Shown piece after piece: positions 24,841 to 33,685 of a stretch of 64,000 nucleotides of DNA. Source of the DNA: Arenibacter sp. P308M17 (GTDB lineage: Bacteria > Bacteroidota > Bacteroidia > Flavobacteriales > Flavobacteriaceae). The stretch lies in the NCBI RefSeq assembly GCF_003426735.1, contig NZ_QVON01000001.1:310001-374000 (forward strand), given 5' to 3'. A model generated the notes under the pieces. It had not been told where the DNA came from, did not search any database, and was given only the letters and a program-made list of their open reading frames with translations. Numbering within the stretch: the first letter of the stretch is position 1; each line of letters opens with the position of its first letter. A program made the translations under genes and the position numbers.

Positions 24841-25215
24841 TTAAACAACGCTGAGCGTAACATTCCTATTGTCATAGGCCCGAATAAGTCTGGCATAAAA
24901 TGCAATACTTACATTGTCCTTGTCCAAGCTAGAACTTAAAAATTCCTTTAAATTCTTAAAAAGTAAATTGGCCCTGAGAGTGGGAAGGGCGGAGTTTACC
25001 TTATTTGGGTCATAACAGCTGTCGTCCATAACAATATCCATAATGACTCGCTTTCGGTGATAATCAATGGATACATCTGCGGCATTGTAATGTTTTTTCA
25101 AGATGGCCACATGCAGATTTTGAAATTTTTGGGACATTTTGCTTTTGGAGCAACTTTTGGAAATTAAATTTTCAATTTCGGTAAGTACCCTAGTTTTTAG
25201 ACCTGAATTTTCCAT
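24841..25215 (-). CDS. Hypothetical protein
   Basis: 124 residues, soluble and basic. No signal peptide and no motif I recognise. Predicted pattern is helix (GLKTRVLTEIENLISKSCSK), strand-turn-strand (VSIDYHRKRVIMDIVMDDSCYDP) and helix (LFKNLKEFLSSSLDKD), ending with short strands (VSIAFYARLIRAYDNRNVTLSVV). It is followed by a strong terminator and lies alone. Confidence 0.55.
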   Translation of the reverse strand: MENSGLKTRVLTEIENLISKSCSKSKMSQKFQNLHVAILKKHYNAADVSIDYHRKRVIMDIVMDDSCYDPNKVNSALPTLRANLLFKNLKEFLSSSLDKDNVSIAFYARLIRAYDNRNVTLSVV

Positions 25216-25337
25216 GATAATCTGATTTATTCGTTTACTTAAAGGTACGGACTTAACTATAAATGGTTAATAATCAGGGGTATAATTTAACCAAAAGCAG
25301 ATGTTTTTGTTGTGAAAGCATAAAAAAGTGTGGTGTA

Positions 25338-26147
25338 TTAACTTATAATTGAAGTTTTAAAAGGGTATATTTTAACATTTAAATACTTACTTTTAATGCT
25401 TTTGTTTTCTGATCTATCCAGTTTATTCGTGTAAATGGGAGACAGAAGCCCTCTTTTAATGGCTTCCGAGGTATAATAAGACTCCTTTGTAGGATGTAGG
25501 GGATACACGCCATTTATCACTTTATTTTTCCAGTTCCCATTCATGATCAGCTTGATAATTCCTATACAATCATTAAGATGGATTAGATTCACCGGGTCAT
25601 TGCCGTTGGTAAGATCGCTTTTCCCGGCAAGAAATGTTACCGGGTGCCGGGAAGGACCAATTAGTCCCCCAAATCTTATAATCGTGGTATTCAGTTCCCT
25701 ATCGTTCAACCATATATTTTCCGCTGCCAGAAGTTGCCTGCCCGACTCGGTATTTGGCCGGGTAGGGGAATCCTCTGTGACCACTCCGGTGATGTCCCCA
25801 TATACAGAGGTACTGCTTATAAAGATTACACACCGCAGGGAGGTATTTTTTATTTTATCGTACAAAAGGAGCATTTTTTTAATATAGCTCTCCTTGGGAT
25901 CCGAACGCAGCTGGGGAGGAACGTTTATGACCAATAGATCCAATTCCGCCAGGAAGTCTTCAATATTACCTTCAATCCCGTTCTCTCTTAGAGCAATGGT
26001 AAAGGGGATGATATTGGCTTTTTGCAATAACTCTATTTTGGAATCGGAAGTAGTTGTCCCCCTCACGGTATGCTGGTCCCGGATAAGGGACGTGGCCAAG
26101 GGCAATCCCAGCCATCCACAACCTAGAATGCCAATCTTTTTGTTCAA
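25338..26147 (-). CDS. NAD-dependent epimerase/dehydratase-like protein (YeeZ type)
   Basis: 269 residues of an extended short-chain dehydrogenase fold. The N-terminal nucleotide-binding motif is GILGCGWLGLPLA. ISSTSVYGDITG supplies the catalytic-region Ser and Tyr, and RFGGLIGPSRHP and INGVYPLHPTK are typical of the YeeZ-like subgroup. The substrate is unknown. Its start overlaps the end of the M28 peptidase gene by 4 bp (ATGA-type junction), so the two are co-translated, though I see no metabolic link. Confidence 0.78.
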   Translation of the reverse strand: MNKKIGILGCGWLGLPLATSLIRDQHTVRGTTTSDSKIELLQKANIIPFTIALRENGIEGNIEDFLAELDLLVINVPPQLRSDPKESYIKKMLLLYDKIKNTSLRCVIFISSTSVYGDITGVVTEDSPTRPNTESGRQLLAAENIWLNDRELNTTIIRFGGLIGPSRHPVTFLAGKSDLTNGNDPVNLIHLNDCIGIIKLIMNGNWKNKVINGVYPLHPTKESYYTSEAIKRGLLSPIYTNKLDRSENKSIKSKYLNVKIYPFKTSIIS

Positions 26148-28426
26148 AATTTTATTTTTTTACTGATCAAAATGGCGTCGTTCAGGACAAATGGCATAGG
26201 AATATTGTCTTCCGGTCTTGGCGGAACAGTGAATAAGGGATTGTTCAATAGATCATTTGATGCTTCGTACAAGCTTAGTTCCAGGGTACTCTCCCTAGGA
26301 ATGGTGATCTGTAATTCGGTATAATCGTTATTGCTTACATAGTGGGTAACCAACTTTCGGTTTTTTCTATTTTTAAGATAGTGGTCGGAAAATTCAATTT
26401 TATTTATACTGGCCTTAATAATTTCCACTTCATTCGTAAATATTTCCAAACGGTTGGTATTGCGTTGGGGCATAATACATATTTCCAAGTTTCTTTGGTC
26501 CCCAATTATGGTATCCATAGTAGTTTCTATGATTGGGGGGGCAATATTTTTTACAGGGGCTTCGGACGTATAGCTAATCCCTGTTCCATATTTACTACTC
26601 TGGGCATCAAAACTGGGATCAATAGGCTGTGCCTGTTTAACGTCTACGTACTGGGATGTCCAACTGGATAGTACTTTGTCATAGGTGGCCCATTGTGCAG
26701 TGTTTTTATCCACATCAAGAATATAGACCAAACTGGTGGGTTTTGCATTCTCCTTATTAAAACCTGAAGAAAAGTGTGCGGACAAAAGAAATCCGAAACA
26801 GAGCAATAGAAATATATAGGCCAAACGTTTTTTGTTTTTTATGGGACCAAAAACCGGGAGCAAAAGAAAAAAGGTCAAGGAGGTCAATAGGGTAGTGGTA
26901 ATCATCATTTTAAGGCCAAGACCCACGGGAAACATTTTAATGAGGGGAGAATAGATCCAAATGGCGGGCAAGGCCAAAAATAGGAGCAGGTACGGATTTG
27001 GCAATTTTTGATGTGTTAGGATAAGCAATGATGCGAGCAATGCAAATACCGGTATAATAAAGAAGCTGGCACCTTTTAAATATACGGCAACTAGGGTGCA
27101 AAGAATTAGCCATAGAAACAATGGGGCAATTATGAGATTTTGTGTCCGGGCCTTTCCAAATTTGTGATAGGCCCAAAAACCAACTGCCACTGAAAATAGG
27201 ACAAAAGCCGCTATGTAGGTATAGCCATTATAAGTGAAACCATGAAGTATATCCTGGTATTGCGGGTAGATATTTTTAAGTACGGTCCAGCCAAAATAAC
27301 CTACGGCCCCATTAATGGCCAAAATTAGGAATGGGGGAAGAAAACCCCTTCCAATTTCTTTAATTTCTAAAGAACTATTTTTAAGACCGAGGAAAAATAG
27401 TACCAAAAAGCCTATTATGGCAAGTGCCAGCATAGGTAAAATCCAATCGAAGGGATAGGAGACCAATCCAAAGAATGGCATATTGAAATATATGGAATCG
27501 TTTGGACTCTTTAAGCTGCCAAGGTCTGCATCGCCAAAATGCTTCATCAGCGGCATTAGATAACTGCCCTGGTGGGCAAGGGTATTGCGGTCCAAACGCT
27601 CATAATTGTCGCGTACGGTATGATAGTCATAATGGTCGTCAATAAAGGCAAAATTGAGCCCTTCTATGTCCATATCCTCCCGGAACACAGTAAGGTCCGT
27701 ATCATTTGGGAGCATTTTGTAAACACTATAGACCAAGGAATTGGCTGCAGGGTATTTCGGATTTGCCTTAATAAATTCTTCTATTACCCTGGCGTTGCCC
27801 CTATTGGTCTCCAATAACATATAGGAGGGGCCGCCACTTCCCCGGGCCTCAAAATTTAAAACCAATCCTACTTCCCTTACCCATGGGTGATTGTTCACAA
27901 AGAAATCCGCTCCGTTAAGCCCCAGTTCCTCGGCATCGGAAATTAGAATAATGATATCGTTTTTAGGGGCGGTGTTTTGCTTGAGAAAGGCCCGCACACC
28001 TTCCAATATGGTTGCCACCCCACTTCCGGCATCACTGGCGCCCAAAGAGGAATGGGGGCTGCTATCGTAATGCGAAAGTAAAAGAAGGGCCTTTCCCTTT
28101 TCACTGCCCTTTATTCTGGCCAATATATTGGTTGCGCTACTAAAATTACCCCAGTCCCCGGAAGTATAGCCTTGTTGGGTGGTTGTTTCCAGTCCTAGTT
28201 GGGTCAATTCCGATATGATATACTCCCTAACCTGCGAATGTGCTTTAAATCCAACAGCATGCGGCTTTTCGGACATATTTTTTACATGGACGAGGGCCCT
28301 GTCCGTTGAAAATGAAGTATCATCCACATTGGCATCCGGGGCATAGCTTGGCATAGCGCCTTTGAAGCTCCAATATATGGCCAGTAGAAGAATTAGAAGG
28401 ATTATGGAAGAAGAATATGGCTTCAT
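26144..28426 (-). CDS. M28-family membrane metallopeptidase
   Basis: 760 residues. An N-terminal anchor helix (residues 5-22) precedes an M28 aminopeptidase domain (about 40-300). Zinc-ligand motifs are LLSHYDSSP, GASDAGSGV, SDAEELGLNG, LNFEARG and DYHTVRDNYE. The second half contains about eight hydrophobic helices (from residue ~320) and a C-terminal soluble beta domain. This layout matches ER-type Fxna/ERMP1-like peptidases found in Bacteroidota, with the catalytic domain outside the cytoplasm. Likely exopeptidase. Natural substrate unknown. Confidence 0.88.
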   Translation of the reverse strand: MKPYSSSIILLILLLAIYWSFKGAMPSYAPDANVDDTSFSTDRALVHVKNMSEKPHAVGFKAHSQVREYIISELTQLGLETTTQQGYTSGDWGNFSSATNILARIKGSEKGKALLLLSHYDSSPHSSLGASDAGSGVATILEGVRAFLKQNTAPKNDIIILISDAEELGLNGADFFVNNHPWVREVGLVLNFEARGSGGPSYMLLETNRGNARVIEEFIKANPKYPAANSLVYSVYKMLPNDTDLTVFREDMDIEGLNFAFIDDHYDYHTVRDNYERLDRNTLAHQGSYLMPLMKHFGDADLGSLKSPNDSIYFNMPFFGLVSYPFDWILPMLALAIIGFLVLFFLGLKNSSLEIKEIGRGFLPPFLILAINGAVGYFGWTVLKNIYPQYQDILHGFTYNGYTYIAAFVLFSVAVGFWAYHKFGKARTQNLIIAPLFLWLILCTLVAVYLKGASFFIIPVFALLASLLILTHQKLPNPYLLLFLALPAIWIYSPLIKMFPVGLGLKMMITTTLLTSLTFFLLLPVFGPIKNKKRLAYIFLLLCFGFLLSAHFSSGFNKENAKPTSLVYILDVDKNTAQWATYDKVLSSWTSQYVDVKQAQPIDPSFDAQSSKYGTGISYTSEAPVKNIAPPIIETTMDTIIGDQRNLEICIMPQRNTNRLEIFTNEVEIIKASINKIEFSDHYLKNRKNRKLVTHYVSNNDYTELQITIPRESTLELSLYEASNDLLNNPLFTVPPRPEDNIPMPFVLNDAILISKKIKF

Positions 28427-28640
28427 AGTATTTGGTAAAGACTTAAAAGTAAGAAATTATCCTTTTTATTATATTACAATGTGAAGTATAACCAATAATT
28501 TGAAGGTACAAGAATATTTCGGAATTGAACAATACGCAATAATTTAAATAAATAATTATCAATACAACTGATTAAATATTAAATAGTTGTGTAATTATCC
28601 AAAAAAGACTATCTTTCAAATTAACCTAAAAATAAACGAT

Positions 28641-29105
28641 ATGGGAATAAAAAGTTTTCAGGGAGTACGCAGGGTCGTAAAAAAGGAATTTGATGCTCCC
28701 ATTTTAGTTGAGGACTATATGACAAAAAAACTGATCACCTTTAGTCCTGATCAATCTATTTTGACGGTTATGGAGCACTTGGCCAAATACCATATCTCTG
28801 GAGGTCCCGTATTGGACAACAACGGATTTTTGGTCGGGATTATCTCCGAAGCGGATTGTATGAAACAGATTTCCGAAAGCCGTTATTTCAATCAGCCTAT
28901 CTTGGACAAAAGTGTGGAGCGGTTTATGACGAAAGAGGTAGAGACCATACCCCATGATATGTCCATATTTGATGCCGCTGGTATTTTTGACAAGCATAAA
29001 AGAAGGAGATTACCGGTGATGAAAAGTGGAATATTGGTGGGGCAGATTAGCCGAAAGGATATTGTGATAGCGGCCCTTAAACTAAGCGGACATAACTATA
29101 AATAG
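28641..29105 (+). CDS. Paired CBS-domain protein
   Basis: 154 residues from the ATG at 28641 (MGIKSFQGVRR). The frame is open 54 bases further but that segment overlaps the likely promoter (TATCTTTC box near 28610 with TTGTG upstream). It contains two CBS motifs: MTKKLITFSPDQSILTVMEHL with GGPVLDNNGFLVGIIS, and MTKEVETIPHDMSIFDAAGIF with RRRLPVMKSGILVGQIS. Such stand-alone CBS pairs bind adenine nucleotides and regulate partner proteins. No partner is adjacent. Confidence 0.85.
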   Translation: MGIKSFQGVRRVVKKEFDAPILVEDYMTKKLITFSPDQSILTVMEHLAKYHISGGPVLDNNGFLVGIISEADCMKQISESRYFNQPILDKSVERFMTKEVETIPHDMSIFDAAGIFDKHKRRRLPVMKSGILVGQISRKDIVIAALKLSGHNYK

Positions 29106-29146
29106 GAAACTCCTGTTATGTTAAGCATGTTTTGCCATTGAATTTA

Positions 29147-29220
29147 GGTCTCAACTCCGCTCGACCAGACCATCGATCGTCACTTCAAGAACCAAGTCGA
29201 GAAGTCATTTCAAGGTTAAG
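29147..29220. repeat. Family 1 interspersed repeat
   Basis: In inverse orientation this matches the outer part of the element at 11364-11466. It starts with GGTCTCAACTCCGCTCGACC, one substitution from the palindrome at 36313, 36676 and 36882, and continues with a GACGATCGATGGTCTGG-type arm and CTTCTCGACT. It lies between the CBS gene and its terminator. Confidence 0.8.
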
Positions 29221-29284
29221 ATAACACTACCTTCACTTTTCTATCTGGTGGCTGATAGCTTATAAAACAACGATACTTGATTTT

Positions 29285-29328
29285 TGCCCTTGAACGTTTT
29301 CTATAAGCTGTTCAAGGGCATTCTTTTA
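29285..29328 (+). terminator. Rho-independent terminator
   Basis: TGCCCTTGAAC and GTTCAAGGGCA form an 11-bp perfect stem, with a 14-nt loop and a T-rich run after it. It terminates plus-strand transcription from the CBS gene. Confidence 0.8.
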
Positions 29329-29341
29329 TTTAGGCAGCCTC

Positions 29342-29692
29342 CTATTCCCTTTTCACGATCATATAATAATCATTGTCCAACGGAAGATACCCCAGGTCAT
29401 ATACAAAATAGTAGGTGGTTCCTTTTTTGGTGGTATATAAATTGGTGATGTACTCAAAATCGAAACCCTTGTCCATTAATCGGGTCTTGGTAGTTTTGGT
29501 CTTGCCATCGGTAAGGGGGTAGCTATCCAAGATCCTGTAATTCTTGCGCAGGCGGTTATTGATATTCCTGACCAGGTTTTTACTGTCTTTGTTCAGCTTA
29601 TTGTTGTAGGCATTTCTGCAATGGTCCGTACAGAACTTTTTGTCTATCCTGCCCAAAATCTTATCTCCGCATTCCAAGCATTTTTTTTCCAT
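29342..29692 (-). CDS. Small zinc-ribbon protein
   Basis: 116 residues. The N-terminus has CLECG and CTDHC, giving CxxC-x13-CxxxC, a zinc ribbon like that of DUF2116-type proteins. The rest is basic (VRNINNRLRKNYRILDSYPL) with a C-terminal beta part (TTYYFVYDLGYLPL). It could bind nucleic acid, but no regulator family is clear. It lies 7 bp after the hexapeptide-repeat gene, so it is probably the third gene of an operon with 29700-30308 and 30305-30691. Confidence 0.65.
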   Translation of the reverse strand: MEKKCLECGDKILGRIDKKFCTDHCRNAYNNKLNKDSKNLVRNINNRLRKNYRILDSYPLTDGKTKTTKTRLMDKGFDFEYITNLYTTKKGTTYYFVYDLGYLPLDNDYYMIVKRE

Positions 29693-29699
29693 GGTCCAT

Positions 29700-30308
29700 T
29701 TAGTTGTTTTGTTCCAAAAGCTCCAATCGCTTTACTACGGATTTCCTTTGCAATATGGTGCCAGGGGAAAGTACGGCATTTGCCCCTATTTTGGAATGGT
29801 CCCCTACCAGGGCCCCAAATTTAATGACTCCGGTATTTGTCCTTATACCATTTATTTGGATCCAAATGGTCTTGTCGGACCTTTCGTTATAGTGGTTGGC
29901 AATAAGTGCTCCCGCTTCAAAATTTACATGGTCACCAATAAGACTATCCCCAATAAAATTAAAATGGGCCGTGGCCGAATGGTCCCCAATAATGCTGGAT
30001 TTGATCTCACATCCCGGACCTATCCGCGTTCCCTTGCCCAAAAACACGCCACCTCGCAGATAGGCGTGGCTGGCTACAAAGCAGTTTTCCGATATGATCA
30101 GGGGTTCTTTTAAAATGACCCCTTTTTCAATTACCGCAGTTTTATGGATGGCAATTCCGCCCGTAACCGTATAATCGTCAGGATTCAATTCCAGGATCTT
30201 CATGGATATTAGGGAGGTTATATCTTGGGTTATTTCCCATGGCGGCATTTCTTTCAGGTTTGGAAATTGGGTGTAAAAATGTGCTAGGAAATTAGGTATG
30301 TCCGTCAT
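29700..30308 (-). CDS. Left-handed beta-helix (hexapeptide repeat) protein
   Basis: 202 residues. After an alpha-helical N-terminus (LAHFYTQFPNLKEMPPWEI) come repeated hexapeptide-type turns: IHKTAVIEKGVILKEPLII, ASHAYLRGGVFLGKGTRIG, EIKSSIIGDHSA, HVNFEAGALIANH and GALVGDHSKIGANAVLSPG. The fold is that of the acyl/nucleotidyl-transferase C-terminal domain of GlmU-like enzymes. There is no pyrophosphorylase domain. Acyltransferase activity is plausible. Overlaps the VOC gene by 4 bp. Confidence 0.8.
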   Translation of the reverse strand: MTDIPNFLAHFYTQFPNLKEMPPWEITQDITSLISMKILELNPDDYTVTGGIAIHKTAVIEKGVILKEPLIISENCFVASHAYLRGGVFLGKGTRIGPGCEIKSSIIGDHSATAHFNFIGDSLIGDHVNFEAGALIANHYNERSDKTIWIQINGIRTNTGVIKFGALVGDHSKIGANAVLSPGTILQRKSVVKRLELLEQNN

Positions 30309-30691
30309 TTTTGGTATAGTTCTATGGGTAAATTGTCCGGGTCGAATATAAAGGTGAACTTTTTCTGGTTATGCTCGTCAATGCGAACAGGTTCTGCCAC
30401 AATTCCTTTTTTGGACAGTTCCACGAGGCTGGATGTTAGATGGTCCACTTCAAAGGCCAAGTGCCTTAAACCGGTGGCTTCCGGTCTGGTGGATCTGGGA
30501 GGCGGTGTTGGAAACGAGAAGAGTTCAATAATGTAATTTCCGTTCATTGCCAAATCCAATTTATAGGAGTCCCGGTCTTCCCTATAAATTTCTTGCAGGG
30601 GTTCCAGGCCTAAATCCTCTACATAGAATTTTTTGGATTTTTTATAGTCCGAACATATAATGGCAATATGGTGTATTTTATTTAAGATCAT
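30305..30691 (-). CDS. VOC-family protein (glyoxalase/YaeR-like)
   Basis: 128 residues. HHIAIICSDYKKSKKFYVEDLGLEP and HLAFEVDHLTSS with IFDPDNLPIELYQK give the metal ligands (His, His, Glu) and the two-module layout of the SMU1112c/YaeR group of VOC proteins. A substrate is not known for this group. It leads a probable operon with the beta-helix gene (4-bp overlap) and the zinc-ribbon gene. Confidence 0.85.
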   Translation of the reverse strand: MILNKIHHIAIICSDYKKSKKFYVEDLGLEPLQEIYREDRDSYKLDLAMNGNYIIELFSFPTPPPRSTRPEATGLRHLAFEVDHLTSSLVELSKKGIVAEPVRIDEHNQKKFTFIFDPDNLPIELYQK

Positions 30692-30775
30692 TTTTTATAA
30701 TGAAAACAAATCTTCTCGTTGAAACCAATAAGGTACAAATTATCCGATTACAAACGATTAATTCTTTACGGTAGT

Positions 30776-31348
30776 TCAGGTTATTTGGATGCGGTACTTC
30801 TGTAAGAGGCCCAAAGCACCTTCCTTGGAGAATTTGGCTTTGGTCATTTTATTTTTTTCGGGATCCAGGCTAAAGTTGTAGGCTGTACTGAAATCGGCCT
30901 TTTCCAGATTGCAGTTTTCGAAGAGTGCACTTTCAAGATTACAGGAATCGAATATGGCTTCGGTCAGGTTGGTTTCCGTAAAATCGACCGAAATCATTTT
31001 GCAGTTTTGGAAGAGGGTATGCTTCAGTTTCAATTTATAAAAAGAGGATAGGTCCAGGGTACAATCATAAAAATTGAAGGACAGAAGAAAATCATTGCAG
31101 TGGTCAAAACGGATGCCCAAAAGCTTACTCCTTTTAAAGACACTTTCCTTAAAGGTGGTGTTTTTTAGGTTTACATTGCTAAGGTCGCAATCGGTAAAAA
31201 CGCATTCCATAAACACCATATTGGATATATCGCCTTTGGAAAAGGTACAGGAGTCGAAAACGCAATTCTCGTATTCCCCTTTGGGCAAGGGTTGGGAGCT
31301 AAAATCGGTTCCCTTTAAGGTTTTATCGGTGATAAATGTATGGTTCAT
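30776..31348 (-). CDS. Pentapeptide-repeat protein
   Basis: 190 residues, built of A(D/N)LXX-type repeats: YENCVFDSCTFSKGD, FMECVFTDCDLSNVN, LKNTTFKESVFKRSK, AIFDSCNLESALFENCNLEKADFS. It should form a right-handed quadrilateral beta-helix. Members of this fold include the Qnr/MfpA DNA-gyrase protectors. Nothing here proves that role. Length is close to Qnr (218). It has no signal peptide. Confidence 0.85.
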   Translation of the reverse strand: MNHTFITDKTLKGTDFSSQPLPKGEYENCVFDSCTFSKGDISNMVFMECVFTDCDLSNVNLKNTTFKESVFKRSKLLGIRFDHCNDFLLSFNFYDCTLDLSSFYKLKLKHTLFQNCKMISVDFTETNLTEAIFDSCNLESALFENCNLEKADFSTAYNFSLDPEKNKMTKAKFSKEGALGLLQKYRIQIT

Positions 31349-31437
31349 TTAGGGGGACAATTTTTGGGGATTTAATATTCCTTACCTCGATTGTAGGGCA
31401 AAGGAAACAATAATTTATTATGGTTAGATCGTTTAAA

Positions 31438-31818
31438 CTATAAAAGGGAGGAAGAAGATAACAAAATTAGGAACAGCGTAATGAGCGCTGGCAGGGCCTG
31501 GACCACAAATATTTTTTTGCTAGCGGTGAGTGCTCCATAAATGCCGGCAATTGCCACACAGCTAAGAAAGAAAATGGCGATGTTGGTACTCCAGAACAGG
31601 TCTTGGATAAAAAAGGTCCAGACAAGGCCTACAGCCAGAAAGCCGTTGTAGAGGCCTTGGTTGGCGGCCAACCCTTTGGTAGGCTTGAACAAATGCTCCG
31701 GAAGCGCCTTTCCAAAGGTCCTTTTGCCCAGGGTTTCCCAGGCAAACATTTCCATGTATAGGATATAAAGGTGTTCCAGGGCGATAATGCCGATAAGGAT
31801 GTTTATTAAGGTCTGCAT
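31438..31818 (-). CDS. DUF1304 membrane protein
   Basis: 126 residues with four hydrophobic helices (about 3-22, 55-75, 78-97, 103-124). Family signature visible in ALEHLYILYMEMFAW, GKALPEHLF and NQGLYNGFLAVGL. DUF1304 proteins are small inner-membrane proteins of unknown function. Solitary gene, divergent from ssb across a 270-bp region holding a hairpin and phased repeats. Confidence 0.85.
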   Translation of the reverse strand: MQTLINILIGIIALEHLYILYMEMFAWETLGKRTFGKALPEHLFKPTKGLAANQGLYNGFLAVGLVWTFFIQDLFWSTNIAIFFLSCVAIAGIYGALTASKKIFVVQALPALITLFLILLSSSSLL

Positions 31819-31907
31819 ATAATTCTTGGTTTATCGTACTGTAGGTAAGGTACCTTATAAAATTAAGGATATTATTGAATCTGGGATTAATATTTATGTG
31901 AAATGCC

Positions 31908-31939
31908 TATATAGATGCCTATGAGAGGGCATCTATATA
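31908..31939. promoter_or_regulatory. 12-bp perfect hairpin between the DUF1304 and ssb genes
   Basis: TATATAGATGCC and GGCATCTATATA pair perfectly across an 8-nt loop. No T run follows, so it is not a normal terminator. It could be an operator or mRNA structure. Confidence 0.6.
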
Positions 31940-31944
31940 CATTT

Positions 31945-31972
31945 ACAAACGACTACAAACGATAACAAACGA
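31945..31972. repeat. Three ACAAACGA direct repeats with a 10-bp period
   Basis: ACAAACGA occurs at 31945-31952, 31955-31962 and 31965-31972, exactly one helical turn apart. This is the arrangement used by response regulators that bind same-face direct repeats. It lies ~117 bp before ssb and ~127 bp before the divergent DUF1304 gene. A fourth ACAAACGA occurs at about 30751, upstream of 30305-30691. Confidence 0.6.
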
Positions 31973-32013
31973 AATTAAATACTTTCCAACCGAATAATCT
32001 TTGGAGGGGCCGC

Positions 32014-32021
32014 TAAGTTTG
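32014..32021 (+). promoter_or_regulatory. Candidate −7 box of ssb
   Basis: TAAGTTTG is a perfect TAnnTTTG match 68 bp upstream of the ssb ATG. A −33 element is not obvious. Confidence 0.4.
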
Positions 32022-32088
32022 TTCCATCAAAAATCATTAACTGTTTAACCATTCCCGAAATGGATTCGGGATTTAAAAATTATGTATT

Positions 32089-32421
32089 ATGAACGCACTT
32101 AGAAACAAAGTACAGTTGATCGGAAACCTGGGCAGCGATCCAGAAATTATTAATCTGGACGGGGGCGGTAAATTGGCCAAATTCGCCATCGCCACCAATG
32201 AGACCTACAAGAACGGCAAAGGGGAAAAAGTCACGGATACCCAATGGCACAATGTGGTGGCATGGGGCAAGACCGCGGAAATCGTGGAAAGTTATTTAAA
32301 CAAAGGCAAGGAAGTTGCCGTGGAAGGGAAATTGACCACCCGGTCTTACGAAACCAAGGAAGGGGAAAAAAGGTACATCACCGAAATTCGATGTAATGAA
32401 CTCCTGATGTTGGGGAAATAA
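32089..32421 (+). CDS. ssb: Single-stranded DNA-binding protein, short form
   Basis: 110 residues. The whole chain is an OB fold (NKVQLIGNLGSDPEI, KLAKFAIATNETYKNGKGE, TQWHNVVAWGKTAEIVESYL, KEVAVEGKLTTRSYETKEGEKRYIT). It stops at MLGK and therefore lacks the flexible linker and acidic C-terminal tip (DDDIPF-like) that recruits replication proteins. It may be a second SSB of the cell, specialised for recombination or repair. The ATG at 32089 gives the standard N-terminus MNALRNKVQLIG. Confidence 0.88.
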   Translation: MNALRNKVQLIGNLGSDPEIINLDGGGKLAKFAIATNETYKNGKGEKVTDTQWHNVVAWGKTAEIVESYLNKGKEVAVEGKLTTRSYETKEGEKRYITEIRCNELLMLGK

Positions 32422-33685
32422 ACCGTCCTGCCATATCCGGGCATCTAAACTGGATATGGGCTATTGGCTAGAAGTAATCTGTTGGGTCCATATTCGGATC
32501 TATTGGGTTGCTTCTAATGCTTTTGTAAACATGTCATCTTGAGGTACCTTAGTAACGAAGCAATCTTGCACTAATGGTGGATCAATCTCAAAAGTTGTGT
32601 GTGTATTGAAAAAAGATAGAATTTTATATCCCAAATTCATCTTCTGTTCATTTTTTGCATCGCCCAAATGCAGCGCATTCATGAATACCAATAAAAACAA
32701 TAGACAAACTGATGAATAAAAAACGACCAGGGCCGAACAACCAAGGTACAGTGTACCTTGGCTTGGAGGAGCCGGCAGTAGCCAAGGCCAACTTTGCAAC
32801 ACTTACAATTAAAAGAGCCGAACAACCGCCGCAGCGTCCAGACCGCTTTCACTTGGGTGAGATGCTCTTTGGACGCCTGCCTGGCGGACAGACAGGGCTT
32901 CCATTGCCCAATGTGGAAACCACTTGATTTAAGACGAAATCGAAGATTCACGAAAACCGTTAAAAAACAATAGAAACCAATTGAGTAAAATGAAAGAATA
33001 ATTTGATCATTGATCTTCGTAGATACTTCTTTGTATAAAAAACTTTATATCAAAAAACATGTCTATTCTAATTATTTCCGATTTTTTGAATAAACACAAC
33101 AATTAGTCATGATCCCTAATGGTATTATCCAAATTCCCCTCTTGAGAGCGCCTGTCCCGCTTTTTTGCGGGAGGTTAGGGGTGTGTTATTGGAGGACTAA
33201 ACCAAAGTCCCATCTCCGGTTTCATCCTAAATCCTGAACGTTCAAATCCCTCCGTCTTCTCCTTCTGCGAAGCCACCTACCTTTGGCTAAAGGGAGGAGC
33301 TTTTTATTATTATCGTTATGGGAACGGATGCGGATACGGGTGTTTGCCACTGGACCGAAATGTTCACAATGATGGAAACTTGGTTTAAAATTATAATAGA
33401 CATCGTCATTACGAGTTCACCTACCGTTAGGTAGGCCTGCCTAGTTGGACGAGACAGGGAACGAAAGTGACGTGGTAATCTGTTTGTTGGGAGCATGCAA
33501 TAAAGGGATTGCTTCACATGGCCTGTCTATTGACAGTCCCGTTCGCAATGACGGAAATGTAAACAGGAAACGTCATTGCGAGGAGCCTAAGCGACGAAGC
33601 AATCTATTGGTTGGGAACATGTATATTGGGAATACTTCACTGACCGGTCCGGCAACAACCAAGGTGGTACAGGCAGTAAATTATG
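32422..33685. other. Gene-poor, repeat-rich region
   Basis: 1.26 kb without a supported gene. It holds a perfect 21-bp palindrome at 32741-32761 (arms CCAAGGTACA/TGTACCTTGG), a CCCCTCTTGAGAG...GCGGGAGGTTAGGGG element at 33129-33192, and two degenerate copies of a CGTCATTGCGAGG-type repeat at 33405-33555 and 33571-33605. A fragment of the last (AACGAAGCAATCTTGC) is at about 32550. Frames here look like translated repeats. Confidence 0.7.
33571..33605. repeat. CGTCATTGCGAGGAG interspersed repeat
   Basis: CGTCATTGCGAGGAGCCTAA followed by GCGACGAAGCAATCT is the common intergenic repeat of this form in Bacteroidota genomes. The matching distal arm GCAATGACGG occurs at 33545-33554, belonging to an adjacent degenerate copy. 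Confidence 0.75.

Noticed and set aside
32712-32927. 71-codon plus-strand frame starting MNKKRPGPNN
   Set aside because: It runs over the 21-bp palindrome and a repeat-rich GC-shifted segment. It has no recognisable motif and is more likely non-coding.
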